Source of the DNA: Candidatus Villigracilis saccharophilus
Lineage (GTDB): Bacteria; Chloroflexota; Anaerolineae; Anaerolineales; Villigracilaceae
NCBI GenBank assembly: GCA_016709305.1
Contig: JADJNA010000028.1
Location: 1-56,844 of the forward strand
Reading direction: 5' to 3'
DNA: 56,844 nt
Position 1 is the first letter of the stretch. Each line of letters opens with the position of its first letter. Both the position numbers and the translations under genes were made by a program. A model generated the notes under the pieces. It searched no databases. It was not told where the DNA came from and saw only the letters and a program-made list of their open reading frames with translations. Shown here in pieces: positions 1 to 8,484 of this stretch.

Positions 1-561
1 CCGCTGACAGAAGACCGATGGAATGATATGGTTGCCTTGTTCGGTTCGCACGGCGGATACGCTGGCTGTTGGTGCATGTTCTGGCGGCTTGAGCGTGCGG
101 CATTCAAGCAGTTGCGCGGCGAAGGGACAAAGGAGATCCTGCATCAAATGGCGGCGAAGGATCTGGAACCTGGCCTGCTTGCGTATGTCGATGGAAAGCC
201 TGCAGGCTGGTGTTCGATCGGCCCGCGTGAAAATTATCTTGCGCTGGAAAATTCGCGCATCTTAAAACGCATGGACGATGAGCCTGTCTGGTCCATCGTT
301 TGCTTCTTTACGGATAAATCCGTCCGCAGGCACGGGCTGATGGCCGAACTGCTGCGCGGTGCGCTGGCACATGCAATAAAACGCGGCGCCAGGATCGTTG
401 AAGGCTATCCGATCGACATGCAATCTGAAAAACTTGCAGGACAAAAACTTGGCAGTTATGCAGGATACATGGGAATTGCATCAGCCTTCCGTGAAGTCGG
501 CTTTATAGATGTAGGTCATGCTTCCGAGACACAACTTATCATGCGGTATAAAATCAAATAG
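1..561 (+). CDS. GNAT family N-acetyltransferase (5' end outside window)
   Basis: The frame is open from base 1 and encodes residues before the first ATG (position 28) that fit the family, so the true start lies upstream. The Ala/Gly-rich start with two Cys and a Trp (GCWCMFW, around 70-84) and the later segment from VCFFTDKSVRRHG to MAELLRGALAHA look like the acetyl-CoA-binding core of a GNAT acetyltransferase, with the R-x-x-G/A-type loop at about 313-345. Such enzymes move an acetyl group from acetyl-CoA to an amine; the substrate cannot be told from sequence. The dienelactone hydrolase gene follows after 9 nt, so the two are probably co-transcribed. Confidence 0.75.
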   Translation, partial: PLTEDRWNDMVALFGSHGGYAGCWCMFWRLERAAFKQLRGEGTKEILHQMAAKDLEPGLLAYVDGKPAGWCSIGPRENYLALENSRILKRMDDEPVWSIVCFFTDKSVRRHGLMAELLRGALAHAIKRGARIVEGYPIDMQSEKLAGQKLGSYAGYMGIASAFREVGFIDVGHASETQLIMRYKIK

Positions 562-570
562 GAGAAAACC

Positions 571-1224
571 ATGTCTGAGATCAAGTTGGATGTAAACGGT
601 AAATCGGTCAATGCGTATCTTGCCTCCCCCGCAAACGGCGGACCCGGAATTTTACTGCTGCACGCATGGTGGGGGCTGAAACCCTTCTTCAAGCAAATTT
701 GCGATCAACTTGCCGAACACGGCTACGTTGTGCTCGCGCCTGATCTGCGTGACGGGCAAATTGCCAGCACCATTGATGAAGCCAAAGAGTTGATGCAAAA
801 GAGTGATGACCAACTTCTTGGCGATACTGTAATGGCGGCAAAGGACCACTTGCATGCCCTGACCCACAACAAGATCGGTGTGATCGGTTTTTCGATGGGC
901 GCGGCATGGGCGCTGGTCGCCGCTGAAAATGATTCTGAAAAAATTTCTGCAACAGTCTTGTTCTATGGGGCATATCCCATGAACTTCAAAAATATCAAAT
1001 CAAAAATTCTTGGTCATTTTTGTGAAGTCGATGAATGGGAACCCATTGAAGGAGTGCGTGAGATGGAAGCGAGTCTAAAGGCTCTCAACGTAGACACTAC
1101 GCTTCATTTCTATCCGGGAGTTGATCATTGGTTCGTTGAGACTGACCGCCCTGAATATGACGCCGCATCCGCGCAGCTGGCGTGGGATCGGACGTTTGCG
1201 TTTTTGAAAAACAATTTGAAGTAA
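571..1224 (+). CDS. Dienelactone hydrolase family alpha/beta hydrolase
   Basis: This 217-residue protein is the usual length for the dienelactone hydrolase family of cytosolic alpha/beta hydrolases. The nucleophile elbow GFSMG sits at residues 106-110 with Ser108; many family members have Cys here, so this one is probably a serine-type esterase. Candidate acid and base are Asp154 (CEVDEWEP) and His186 (YPGVDHWF). The start is supported by an AGGAG-type ribosome site at 561-566. It lies 9 nt after the GNAT gene and before a terminator hairpin at 1313-1338, which suggests a two-gene transcript. The substrate is unknown. Confidence 0.87.
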   Translation: MSEIKLDVNGKSVNAYLASPANGGPGILLLHAWWGLKPFFKQICDQLAEHGYVVLAPDLRDGQIASTIDEAKELMQKSDDQLLGDTVMAAKDHLHALTHNKIGVIGFSMGAAWALVAAENDSEKISATVLFYGAYPMNFKNIKSKILGHFCEVDEWEPIEGVREMEASLKALNVDTTLHFYPGVDHWFVETDRPEYDAASAQLAWDRTFAFLKNNLK

Positions 1225-1312
1225 CTCAGCCGACGCATTGGTATGATACCCTGGGCGGAGGAGAGCAAGTGTCGCCGCAAAGCGGCTCAGAACGACATTA
1301 CACAGATATTTC

Positions 1313-1338
1313 AACCTCCCCGAAAACGGGGAGGTTTT
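1313..1338 (+). terminator. Rho-independent terminator after the hydrolase gene
   Basis: Ten-base perfect arms (AACCTCCCCG and CGGGGAGGTT) flank an AAAA loop and are followed by TT. It separates the GNAT/hydrolase pair from lpdA. Confidence 0.65.
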
Positions 1339-1395
1339 GGCAGTAAAAATTGGCAAGTAAAACTATTTTTCAATCACTAAACTCTGGAGTAATAA

Positions 1396-2796
1396 ATGCC
1401 TGAAAATTTTGATGTAGTCGTTATTGGTGCCGGTCCTGCAGGATATGTCGCGGCAATTCGCGCGGCACAACTCAAACAGAAAGTCGCAATCGTGGACAAG
1501 CAATGGCTTGGAGGTGTATGTCTGAACGTCGGCTGTATTCCGTCGAAGTCACTGCTTAAGAATGCGGAAGTCGCTCACACCCTGCGCGAGCGTGCCAAGG
1601 ATTTTGGCTTTTCGTTCGATAATCTAAAACTGGATTACAGCGTGGCCGTCAAACGTTCGCGCCAGAATTCGGATCGTCTCGTCAAAGGCATTGGCTTTTT
1701 GATGAAGAAGAACAACATCACCGTGTTCATGGGCGAGGCAAAATTCAAATCAAAAGATATGCTGGCTGTCACCGACAAGGACGGCAAGGTCACTGAACTT
1801 GCCGCGAAGAATATCATCGTCGCCACAGGCGCATCCGCGGCGGTGCCCGGTGCGTGGAAAGTGGATGGACAAAAAGTCGTCACCTATTGGGAAGCGATTC
1901 TTCAGACCACACTTCCCAAGTCGGTGGTCATTATCGGCTCTGGCGCCATCGGCGTGGAGTTCGCCACCGTGTGGAGTTCCTACGGAGTGGATGTGACCAT
2001 TGTTGAAATGCTGCCGCGCATTGTTCCGCTGGAAGATGAAGAAATTTCAAAGGAACTTGAAAAGGAATTCAAGAAGCGCGGAATCAAAACAATGGCCGGG
2101 CATAAGGTCGAATCTGTCGAAGCGACGGATGCCGGTGTGAAGGTGAAGGTCTCTGCCGAAGGGAAGGAAACCACCCTCGAAGCGGATCAGGCTTTGGTCG
2201 CGATCGGGTTCCGACCCAACTCAAAAGGACTCGGCCTCGAAGAAGTCGGAGTCCAGATCAATGAGCGCGGCTTCGTGGAGATCAATGAAAAGATGCAGAC
2301 GAATGTGCCTGGAATATGGGCCATCGGCGATGTGACCGGCAAACTGATGCTGGCGCACGTCGGCTCGGCGATGGGAATTATTTGCGCTGAACATATCGGC
2401 GGACATGAAACGGTCACACTCGAATATGAGATGATGCCACGTGCCACGTATTGCCAGCCGCAGATCGCGTCATTTGGCATGACAGAGGCGCAAGCCAAAG
2501 AACGCGGACATGCGGTGAAGATCGGCCGCTTCCCATTTCAGGCGAACGGCAAGGCGCTCGGCATGGGCGATTACGGCGGCTTCGTGAAGATCGTTGTGGA
2601 TGAAAAATACGGCGAACTTCTCGGAGCATCCATGATCGGGCCTGAGGTGACAGAACTGCTGCCCGAATTGACCCTTGCGCGTATGATGGAGCTTACCCCG
2701 CACGAGATCGCGCGCAACGTCCATGCGCACCCCACCCTTTCAGAAGCGATCATGGAAGCCGCGCACGGAGCGGAAGGTAACGCGATACATATTTAA
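1396..2796 (+). CDS. lpdA: Dihydrolipoyl dehydrogenase (E3)
   Basis: This FAD-dependent enzyme reoxidises dihydrolipoamide of 2-oxoacid dehydrogenase or glycine cleavage complexes using NAD+. The 466 residues contain the N-terminal FAD dinucleotide fold (GAGPAG at 11-16), the redox-active disulfide CLNVGC (Cys42 and Cys47), a second NAD-binding fold (GSGAIGVEFA), the FAD motif IWAIGDVTG, and the C-terminal HAHPTLSE segment carrying the active-site His-Glu pair (about 445 and 450). A GGAG site precedes the ATG. No E1 or E2 genes lie nearby, so the partner complex is encoded elsewhere. The gene stands alone between two hairpins. Confidence 0.95.
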   Translation: MPENFDVVVIGAGPAGYVAAIRAAQLKQKVAIVDKQWLGGVCLNVGCIPSKSLLKNAEVAHTLRERAKDFGFSFDNLKLDYSVAVKRSRQNSDRLVKGIGFLMKKNNITVFMGEAKFKSKDMLAVTDKDGKVTELAAKNIIVATGASAAVPGAWKVDGQKVVTYWEAILQTTLPKSVVIIGSGAIGVEFATVWSSYGVDVTIVEMLPRIVPLEDEEISKELEKEFKKRGIKTMAGHKVESVEATDAGVKVKVSAEGKETTLEADQALVAIGFRPNSKGLGLEEVGVQINERGFVEINEKMQTNVPGIWAIGDVTGKLMLAHVGSAMGIICAEHIGGHETVTLEYEMMPRATYCQPQIASFGMTEAQAKERGHAVKIGRFPFQANGKALGMGDYGGFVKIVVDEKYGELLGASMIGPEVTELLPELTLARMMELTPHEIARNVHAHPTLSEAIMEAAHGAEGNAIHI

Positions 2797-2820
2797 CAGG
2801 TCGGTTATTTTCGATGTTTG

Positions 2821-2862
2821 AGTGACACAGCCTCGTAACGTACATTACGAGGCTGTGTCACT
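2821..2862. terminator. Long perfect hairpin after lpdA
   Basis: Two 18-base arms are exactly complementary (2821-2838 and 2845-2862) around a 6-nt loop. There is no T run on either side, so it may end lpdA transcription inefficiently, protect the 3' end of the mRNA, or be a repeat-type palindrome. Confidence 0.55.
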
Positions 2863-2965
2863 TATCGCACAAGGAAGTGGGGTACTCCCGTTTTCTTTCG
2901 AAAAGCCACATTCTATTCGTGTAAAACAGAACTCTACAAAATCATTTCATCATAAACAGTATGCC

Positions 2966-2994
2966 TTGACGCTTGAAACGTCATGTGCTACCAT
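2966..2994 (+). promoter_or_regulatory. Sigma70-type promoter for the LysM lipoprotein
   Basis: TTGACG (2966-2971), a 17-nt spacer and TACCAT (2989-2994) lie just upstream of the ribosome site GAGGAG and the ATG at 3023. Confidence 0.55.
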
Positions 2995-3022
2995 CTCTTA
3001 AATTTTTGAAAGAGGAGAAAAT

Positions 3023-3769
3023 ATGAGTCAAAAAAATCGCGCCCTGGTGGTAGTCTTCATTTTTGTACTAACAACAGTATTGATTTCTGCCTGTACGCAG
3101 TCTTTATCCCAAGCACCCGAAGCAACGCCAACCGTAATCGCAACTGGACTATTTGTTTCCCCATTCCCTTCCGTTGAGAATCCGATGGCAATGATCGAGG
3201 AATTTGCAAAGCAAACTTCAGTAGCGCAAACAGCCGCCGCAGGTGGCGAATTAAATGGAACACCTGCTGCAATTTCAACAGGGGCAGTACTCACGCCGCA
3301 AGAGGGAACACCGGTTCCGGCCGAAGGGACAACATCCCCTGGTACCCCTACAAATGTTGGAGCTGTTGCTTTAACTCCCGTGGTAGCAGCCACTACGCCA
3401 AGCGGCCCGATCAATACGCCGGCGCCTGTTGTAAGACCTGCCACCTACACTCTGCAGTCTGGCGAATTCCCATATTGCATCGCCCGCCGCTTCAACGTAG
3501 ATCCGGATGCCTTGCTTAGCGCAAGCGGACTTACCAGCCCCGATGTGTATGTTCCAAATCAAAAGTTAACCATTCCGCAGAGCGGGTCATTCCCTGGAAG
3601 CCGCTCACTCGCCGCGCACCCGACCACTTACACTGTCGCATCCTCAAGTGAAACACTATACGGCATAGCGTGTAAATTCGGTGATGTTGACCCCGCCGCA
3701 ATCGCTTCTGCAAATAGTCTCGCAGCCTCAGCAACCTTGACCGCCGGGCAGAAGTTACAGATACCCTAA
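3023..3769 (+). CDS. LysM-domain lipoprotein
   Basis: The 248-residue product starts with a lipoprotein signal peptide: charged N-terminus, hydrophobic stretch, and lipobox ISAC with Cys24 as the lipidation site. A Pro/Thr/Ala-rich linker (about residues 30-140) leads to two LysM repeats at about 142-186 and 203-248, each beginning TYT and ending near a K-L-x-I-P signature. LysM domains bind peptidoglycan or related glycans, so the protein is probably an envelope-anchored glycan-binding protein. Its two extra Cys per repeat (CIARRF, CKF) may form disulfides. It has its own promoter and a strong terminator after it, so it is monocistronic. Confidence 0.88.
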   Translation: MSQKNRALVVVFIFVLTTVLISACTQSLSQAPEATPTVIATGLFVSPFPSVENPMAMIEEFAKQTSVAQTAAAGGELNGTPAAISTGAVLTPQEGTPVPAEGTTSPGTPTNVGAVALTPVVAATTPSGPINTPAPVVRPATYTLQSGEFPYCIARRFNVDPDALLSASGLTSPDVYVPNQKLTIPQSGSFPGSRSLAAHPTTYTVASSSETLYGIACKFGDVDPAAIASANSLAASATLTAGQKLQIP

Positions 3770-3780
3770 GTTGAAATAAA

Positions 3781-3812
3781 AAAAGCCCAAGCATTTGCTT
3801 GGGCTTTTTTTA
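3781..3812 (+). terminator. Rho-independent terminator after the LysM gene
   Basis: AAAGCCCAAGC pairs with GCTTGGGCTTT around a short ATT-centred loop and is followed by a T run. Because this hairpin covers 3799, an upstream start for the next gene is unlikely. Confidence 0.85.
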
Positions 3813-3831
3813 TTATAAGGAAACCTACACA

Positions 3832-4365
3832 ATGCCATTTGAATTTCTACGAACTGAGACGTTACTCAAAGGCCGCGCTTTCACCATCCGCCGCGACACG
3901 CTCAAGACCCCGGACGGGCGCGAAACCAAATTTGATATCATTGAACATGGCGGCTCGGTGATCATCGTTCCGATTGACACAGACGGCAAGCTGCTGTTTG
4001 TGAGGCAATATCGCCACGCTGCGGGCAAGGATCTGCTCGAACTGCCTGCAGGAACTTTGGATGCAGGCGAAGATCCAGCAGTATGTGCTGCGCGAGAAAT
4101 CCGCGAGGAGACAGGTTTCGCCGCAGACAATATCGAGAAAATCGGGGATTTTTTTCTCGCACCGGGCTATTCCACGGAATTTATGCATGTTTATCTGGCG
4201 CGTGAACTGAGATATGATCCACTTGAAGCGGACGAGGATGAATTTCTCAGCGTGGAAAAACTATCATTCGCAGAGGCAATTCAAATGGCGGAAAGAGGCG
4301 AGATGCCAGACGCGAAGTCACTGGCGGCGATGTTATTGGCAAAGCCGCATCTGAAAACCGGTTAA
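3832..4365 (+). CDS. NUDIX hydrolase, ADP-ribose pyrophosphatase-like
   Basis: The 177-residue protein has a complete Nudix box: GTLDAGE at 74-80 and REIREETGF at 88-96, which supplies the Mg2+-binding glutamates. The N-terminal half (FTIRRDTLKTPDGR, then a beta-rich segment with VRQYRHAAG) resembles ADP-ribose/sugar-nucleotide pyrophosphatases of the NudF type, which cleave ADP-ribose to AMP and ribose 5-phosphate; the exact substrate is inferred. I chose the ATG at 3832, preceded by AAGGAAA, over an earlier start inside the terminator of the preceding gene. The DUF4406 gene begins 1 nt after its stop, so the two are translationally linked. Confidence 0.9.
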   Translation: MPFEFLRTETLLKGRAFTIRRDTLKTPDGRETKFDIIEHGGSVIIVPIDTDGKLLFVRQYRHAAGKDLLELPAGTLDAGEDPAVCAAREIREETGFAADNIEKIGDFFLAPGYSTEFMHVYLARELRYDPLEADEDEFLSVEKLSFAEAIQMAERGEMPDAKSLAAMLLAKPHLKTG

Positions 4366-4366
4366 T

Positions 4367-4723
4367 ATGTTTATTCTAATTGCCGGTCCTTATCGATCCG
4401 GCACAAATGATGACCCAGTAAAGATCGCCGCAAATGTTCATTTAATGGAATCTTTCGCGCTGCCAATCTTTCGCATGGGGCACATTCCGGTTCTGGGTGA
4501 GTGGTTTGCGCTGCCACTGACCCAGCTGGCTGGTTCAAAGAAAATTGGCGATGAGCTCTTCAACGAAATCTTTCACCCCATCGCGGAACGGCTTTTGGAA
4601 AAATGCGATGCAGTACTTAGGGTGGGAGGCGCTTCACAGGGCGCAGACCTAATGCTCGAGATAGGCCGCAAAAGGAATTTACATATTTATTTTGCATTGG
4701 ATGAAATTCCGTCCGCTACATAA
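4367..4723 (+). CDS. DUF4406 protein, nucleoside 2-deoxyribosyltransferase-like
   Basis: This 118-residue protein begins FILIAGPYRSG, the nucleotide-binding start typical of DUF4406 and related 2-deoxyribosyltransferase folds. A later segment (DAVLRVGGASQGADLM) matches the conserved region in which an acidic residue and Gly/Ser-rich loop form the active site of that fold. It starts one base after the NUDIX stop, which suggests joint work on nucleotide or nucleoside-sugar clean-up; that functional link is an inference. A strong hairpin follows at 4740-4778. Confidence 0.75.
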   Translation: MFILIAGPYRSGTNDDPVKIAANVHLMESFALPIFRMGHIPVLGEWFALPLTQLAGSKKIGDELFNEIFHPIAERLLEKCDAVLRVGGASQGADLMLEIGRKRNLHIYFALDEIPSAT

Positions 4724-4739
4724 CCAAGGGCACGCTCAA

Positions 4740-4778
4740 AAACACAGTGACGGCAGAACATCTGCCGTCACTGTGTTT
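4740..4778. terminator. Perfect hairpin after DUF4406
   Basis: Eighteen-base complementary arms (4740-4757 and 4761-4778) surround a 3-nt loop, ending in TTT. It closes the NUDIX-DUF4406 unit. The remaining stretch up to nifJ (4779-4920) is AT-rich with a G run at 4854-4860; I see no clear promoter in it. Confidence 0.7.
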
Positions 4779-4920
4779 AATTCTACAATAATTGTCCAAA
4801 ATATGACAACTCTCACATATATTCGGGTCATTTATAACTAAACAATGCACTCAGGGGGGGATAAACTTGTATGTTGAATAATTTTTCAGGAAAAACCCTG
4901 CTTTCAAAGGAGCAATAAAT

Positions 4921-7900
4921 ATGAAACAACCTATCATCATGACCGATGGTAACGAAGCAACCGCGAGTGTCGCTCACCGATCCAACGAAGTTATTGCCAT
5001 TTATCCGATTACCCCATCCTCGGCGATGGGTGAATTCTCAGACGAATGGTCTGCCAAAGGAAAGAAGAATCTTTGGGGAACCACACCGCTCGTGATTGAA
5101 ATGCAATCTGAAGGCGGCGCAGCCGGCACAGTACACGGCGCACTTCAAACAGGCGCGCTCACCACTACATTCACAGCATCGCAAGGCCTGTTGTTAATGA
5201 TCCCGAACATGTACAAGATCGCGGGTGAACTCACCAGCACCGTCTTCCATGTCGCAGCGCGAGCCATCGCCGCCCACGCCCTTTCCATTTATGGAGACCA
5301 CCAGGATGTGATGGCTGTCCGCCAGACCGGTTGGGGATTGCTTTCCTCCGGATCGGTACAGGAAGCACAGGATTTCGCCGCCATCTCACAGGCTGCCACC
5401 CTCAAAGCGCGCGTGCCTTTCATCCACTTCTTTGATGGATTTAGAACTTCACACGAAGTCACCAAGATCTTCCAATTGACAGATGAAGAACTTCGCCAAA
5501 TGGTGGACGATGACCTGGTGCGTGCCCACCGGGCAAGAGGACTCAATCCTGAACATCCTGTGCTGCGCGGAACAGCGCAAAACCCGGATGTATACTTCCA
5601 GATGCGCGAAGCTGCCAATTTATACTACGATGCCACTCCTGCCATCGTGCAGGAGATGATGGATAAGTTCGCACAGATCACAGGGCGTCATTACAACCTC
5701 TTCGATTATAGTGGACACCCCGAAGCTGAGCGTGTCGTTATCATCATGGGCTCAGGCGGCGAAGTTGTAGACGAGACTGTCACCTATCTTGCCAAGAAGG
5801 GCGAAAAAATTGGCTGTTTGCGTGTGCGGTTGTACCGCCCATTCTCGATTGAACATTTCATCAAGGCTTTGCCTAAGAGTGTCAATTCAATTGCAGTGCT
5901 TGATAGAACCAAGGAACCAGGCGCAAATGGCGAACCGATGTATTTGGATATTGTCAACGCGCTTTCTGAAGGTCAAAGATCCAATATCAAAGTGATCGGT
6001 GGACGTTATGGCCTTTCCTCCAAGGAATTCACCCCCGCCATGGCAAAGGCTGTGTTTGATGAATTAGCCAAGCCTGAATCCAAGAATCATTTCACCGTCG
6101 GCATCAATGATGATGTTTCACATACCAGTCTTGAAGTTGACTCCAGCTTCTCCTTGGAATCTGAAGGCATGGTCAGTTGTGTATTCTTCGGCCTCGGGTC
6201 CGATGGGACCGTGGGTGCAAACAAGAACTCTATCAAGATCATCGGTGAAGAGACCACTAACTTTGCTCAAGGCTACTTCTATTACGACTCGAAGAAGTCC
6301 GGTACAGTCACTATTTCACATCTGCGCTTTGGTCCGCAATCCATCCGCGCACCATATCTCATTGAAGCGAATCAGGCAAACTTCGTAGCCTGTCACCAGT
6401 ACGCCTTCCTAGAGCGCGTGGATATGCTCAAGTACGCCAAGCAAGGCGCGATCTTTCTACTGAATAGTTTGTATGGTCCCGAGGAAATTTGGGATAAGCT
6501 TCCCCAGGAAGTTCAAAAAGACATAATCGAAAAGAAACTCAAGTTCTACGTGATCAACGGCTATGATGTTGCCGAAAAGACGGGTATGGGCGGACGCATG
6601 AATACCATCATGCAGACTGCCTTCTTTGCCATCAGCGGAATTCTTCCGCGTGACGCAGCGATCGCCGAAATCAAACATGCCATTGAAAAGAGTTATGGCA
6701 AACGCGGTCAAGCCGTTGTACAGCAGAATTTCGATGCGGTCGATGCGACTGTCGCGAACCTTCATGAGGTCAATGTTCCTGCCGCGGTCAACTCTGAAAC
6801 CACACGCCGGCTTCCGGTCCCGAAAGAAGCGCCAGAATTCGTCCGTAATGTCCTCGGTCAGATCATCAATTCCGACGGCGACAATATTCCGGTCTCAGCC
6901 TTCCCGATTGACGGTACATTCCCGACCGGGACAACGCAGTGGGAAAAACGCAACCTGGCGCTTGAAATCCCTGTTTGGGATGCAGATCTTTGTATCCAAT
7001 GCGGTAAGTGCGTGATGGTTTGTCCGCATGCAGTCATCCGCCACAAAGTGTATGATGAAAAATTGCTCGCTGACGCGCCAGAGACCTTTAAACATGTTCC
7101 GTCCAAGTTTAAAGAATTCTCGACAGGCATGGCTTATACGCTCCAGGTAGCACCCGAAGATTGCACAGGTTGTACCGTGTGCGTGGAAGTTTGCCCAGTG
7201 AAAGACAAGAGTGCGGTTGGGCGCAAGGCGATCAATATGATGCCCCAGCCGGCTTTGCGCGAAGCTGAAGCCAAAAATTGGGATTTCTTCATGAACATTC
7301 CAGATATGGACAAGAAATTATTCAATCCGTCCACGATCAAGAATTCACAATTGCTGCGTCCGTTATTTGAGTTCAGCGGAGCTTGCGCGGGATGCGGTGA
7401 AACGCCCTATGTGAAGCTGGTCTCCCAGCTCTTTGGTGACCGCTCCGTCATCGCTAATGCAACAGGCTGTTCATCCATTTACGGCGGCAACCTTCCTACC
7501 ACTCCTTGGGCAGTGGACTCAAAAGGACGGGGACCCGCCTGGTCCAACTCGCTGTTCGAAGATAATGCCGAGTTTGGCCTGGGCATGCGCCTGACCATTG
7601 ACAAGCAAAAAGAATATGCGCTCGAGCTTGTGAAGCTATTTGAAAAAGAGTTAAGCCTGGAATTGGTCAATGCCCTGGTTAACGCCAACCAGGATGATGA
7701 TGCAGGCATTCAGGCACAGCGTGAACGTGTCGCCGAGTTAAAGAATAAACTCTCAAAATCCAGCGACAGTCGCGCAAAGGATTTGGTGAGTCTCGCTGAC
7801 AATCTCGTCAAGAAATCTGTTTGGATCATCGGCGGCGACGGTTGGGCATATGATATCGGGTATGGTGGTTTGGATCATGTCATGGCTTCAGGTCGTAACG

Positions 7901-8484
7901 TAAACATCCTGGTACTTGACACCGAAGTGTATTCAAACACTGGCGGACAATCCAGCAAGTCCACACCGCGCGCAGCAGTTGCAAAATTTGCCATGAGCGG
8001 CAAGGGATTGCCCAAGAAAGACCTGGGTCTGATCGCCATGTCTTACGGATATGTGTATGTTGCTCGTGTCGCCATGGGAGCGAACGACCAGCAGACATTA
8101 CGGGCCTTGATCGAGGCTGAGTCTTACGATGGTCCATCCTTGGTGATCGCATACAGTCCCTGCATTGCGCACGGATATGATCTTTCCAAGAGCCTGGAAC
8201 AGTCGAAACTTGCGGTGCAATCTGGTCACTGGCCCATGTACCGCTACGATCCACGCCTGGCAACACAAGGTCAGAACCCACTGATCATTGAATCAAAAGA
8301 ACCGAGCATCCCAATCTCTCAATACGCATACAACGAAACACGCTACAAGATGCTCATTCAAATGAACGAAGACCGCGCTGAAGAATTAATGAAGGAAGCC
8401 CAGCACGATGCAAAATCCCGCTGGACTCTCTATCAACAAATGGCGTCAATGCATTATGAAAATGACACCGAGGAGAAAAAATAA
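4921..8484 (+). CDS. nifJ: Pyruvate:ferredoxin (flavodoxin) oxidoreductase
   Basis: This single-chain enzyme oxidises pyruvate and CoA to acetyl-CoA and CO2, passing electrons to ferredoxin or flavodoxin; it is the main oxygen-sensitive pyruvate node of anaerobes. The 1187 residues match the full-length homodimeric family and show all domains in order: the N-terminal substrate domain (AIYPITPSSAMGE), the central domain, a 2[4Fe-4S] ferredoxin insert with CIQCGKC-x3-CP near residue 690 and CTGCTVC-x3-CP near 748, the proximal-cluster CAGCGE near 821, and the thiamine diphosphate site beginning GGDGWAYDIGYGG near 971. A ribosome site AAAGGAG precedes the start. The next gene overlaps the stop by one base. 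Confidence 0.97.
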   Translation: MKQPIIMTDGNEATASVAHRSNEVIAIYPITPSSAMGEFSDEWSAKGKKNLWGTTPLVIEMQSEGGAAGTVHGALQTGALTTTFTASQGLLLMIPNMYKIAGELTSTVFHVAARAIAAHALSIYGDHQDVMAVRQTGWGLLSSGSVQEAQDFAAISQAATLKARVPFIHFFDGFRTSHEVTKIFQLTDEELRQMVDDDLVRAHRARGLNPEHPVLRGTAQNPDVYFQMREAANLYYDATPAIVQEMMDKFAQITGRHYNLFDYSGHPEAERVVIIMGSGGEVVDETVTYLAKKGEKIGCLRVRLYRPFSIEHFIKALPKSVNSIAVLDRTKEPGANGEPMYLDIVNALSEGQRSNIKVIGGRYGLSSKEFTPAMAKAVFDELAKPESKNHFTVGINDDVSHTSLEVDSSFSLESEGMVSCVFFGLGSDGTVGANKNSIKIIGEETTNFAQGYFYYDSKKSGTVTISHLRFGPQSIRAPYLIEANQANFVACHQYAFLERVDMLKYAKQGAIFLLNSLYGPEEIWDKLPQEVQKDIIEKKLKFYVINGYDVAEKTGMGGRMNTIMQTAFFAISGILPRDAAIAEIKHAIEKSYGKRGQAVVQQNFDAVDATVANLHEVNVPAAVNSETTRRLPVPKEAPEFVRNVLGQIINSDGDNIPVSAFPIDGTFPTGTTQWEKRNLALEIPVWDADLCIQCGKCVMVCPHAVIRHKVYDEKLLADAPETFKHVPSKFKEFSTGMAYTLQVAPEDCTGCTVCVEVCPVKDKSAVGRKAINMMPQPALREAEAKNWDFFMNIPDMDKKLFNPSTIKNSQLLRPLFEFSGACAGCGETPYVKLVSQLFGDRSVIANATGCSSIYGGNLPTTPWAVDSKGRGPAWSNSLFEDNAEFGLGMRLTIDKQKEYALELVKLFEKELSLELVNALVNANQDDDAGIQAQRERVAELKNKLSKSSDSRAKDLVSLADNLVKKSVWIIGGDGWAYDIGYGGLDHVMASGRNVNILVLDTEVYSNTGGQSSKSTPRAAVAKFAMSGKGLPKKDLGLIAMSYGYVYVARVAMGANDQQTLRALIEAESYDGPSLVIAYSPCIAHGYDLSKSLEQSKLAVQSGHWPMYRYDPRLATQGQNPLIIESKEPSIPISQYAYNETRYKMLIQMNEDRAEELMKEAQHDAKSRWTLYQQMASMHYENDTEEKK

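Noticed and set aside
3028..3444. 138-codon frame opposite the LysM lipoprotein gene
   Set aside because: It is the reverse of the Thr/Pro/Ala-rich linker and has no independent signals; the LysM gene on the plus strand has a lipobox, ribosome site and promoter.
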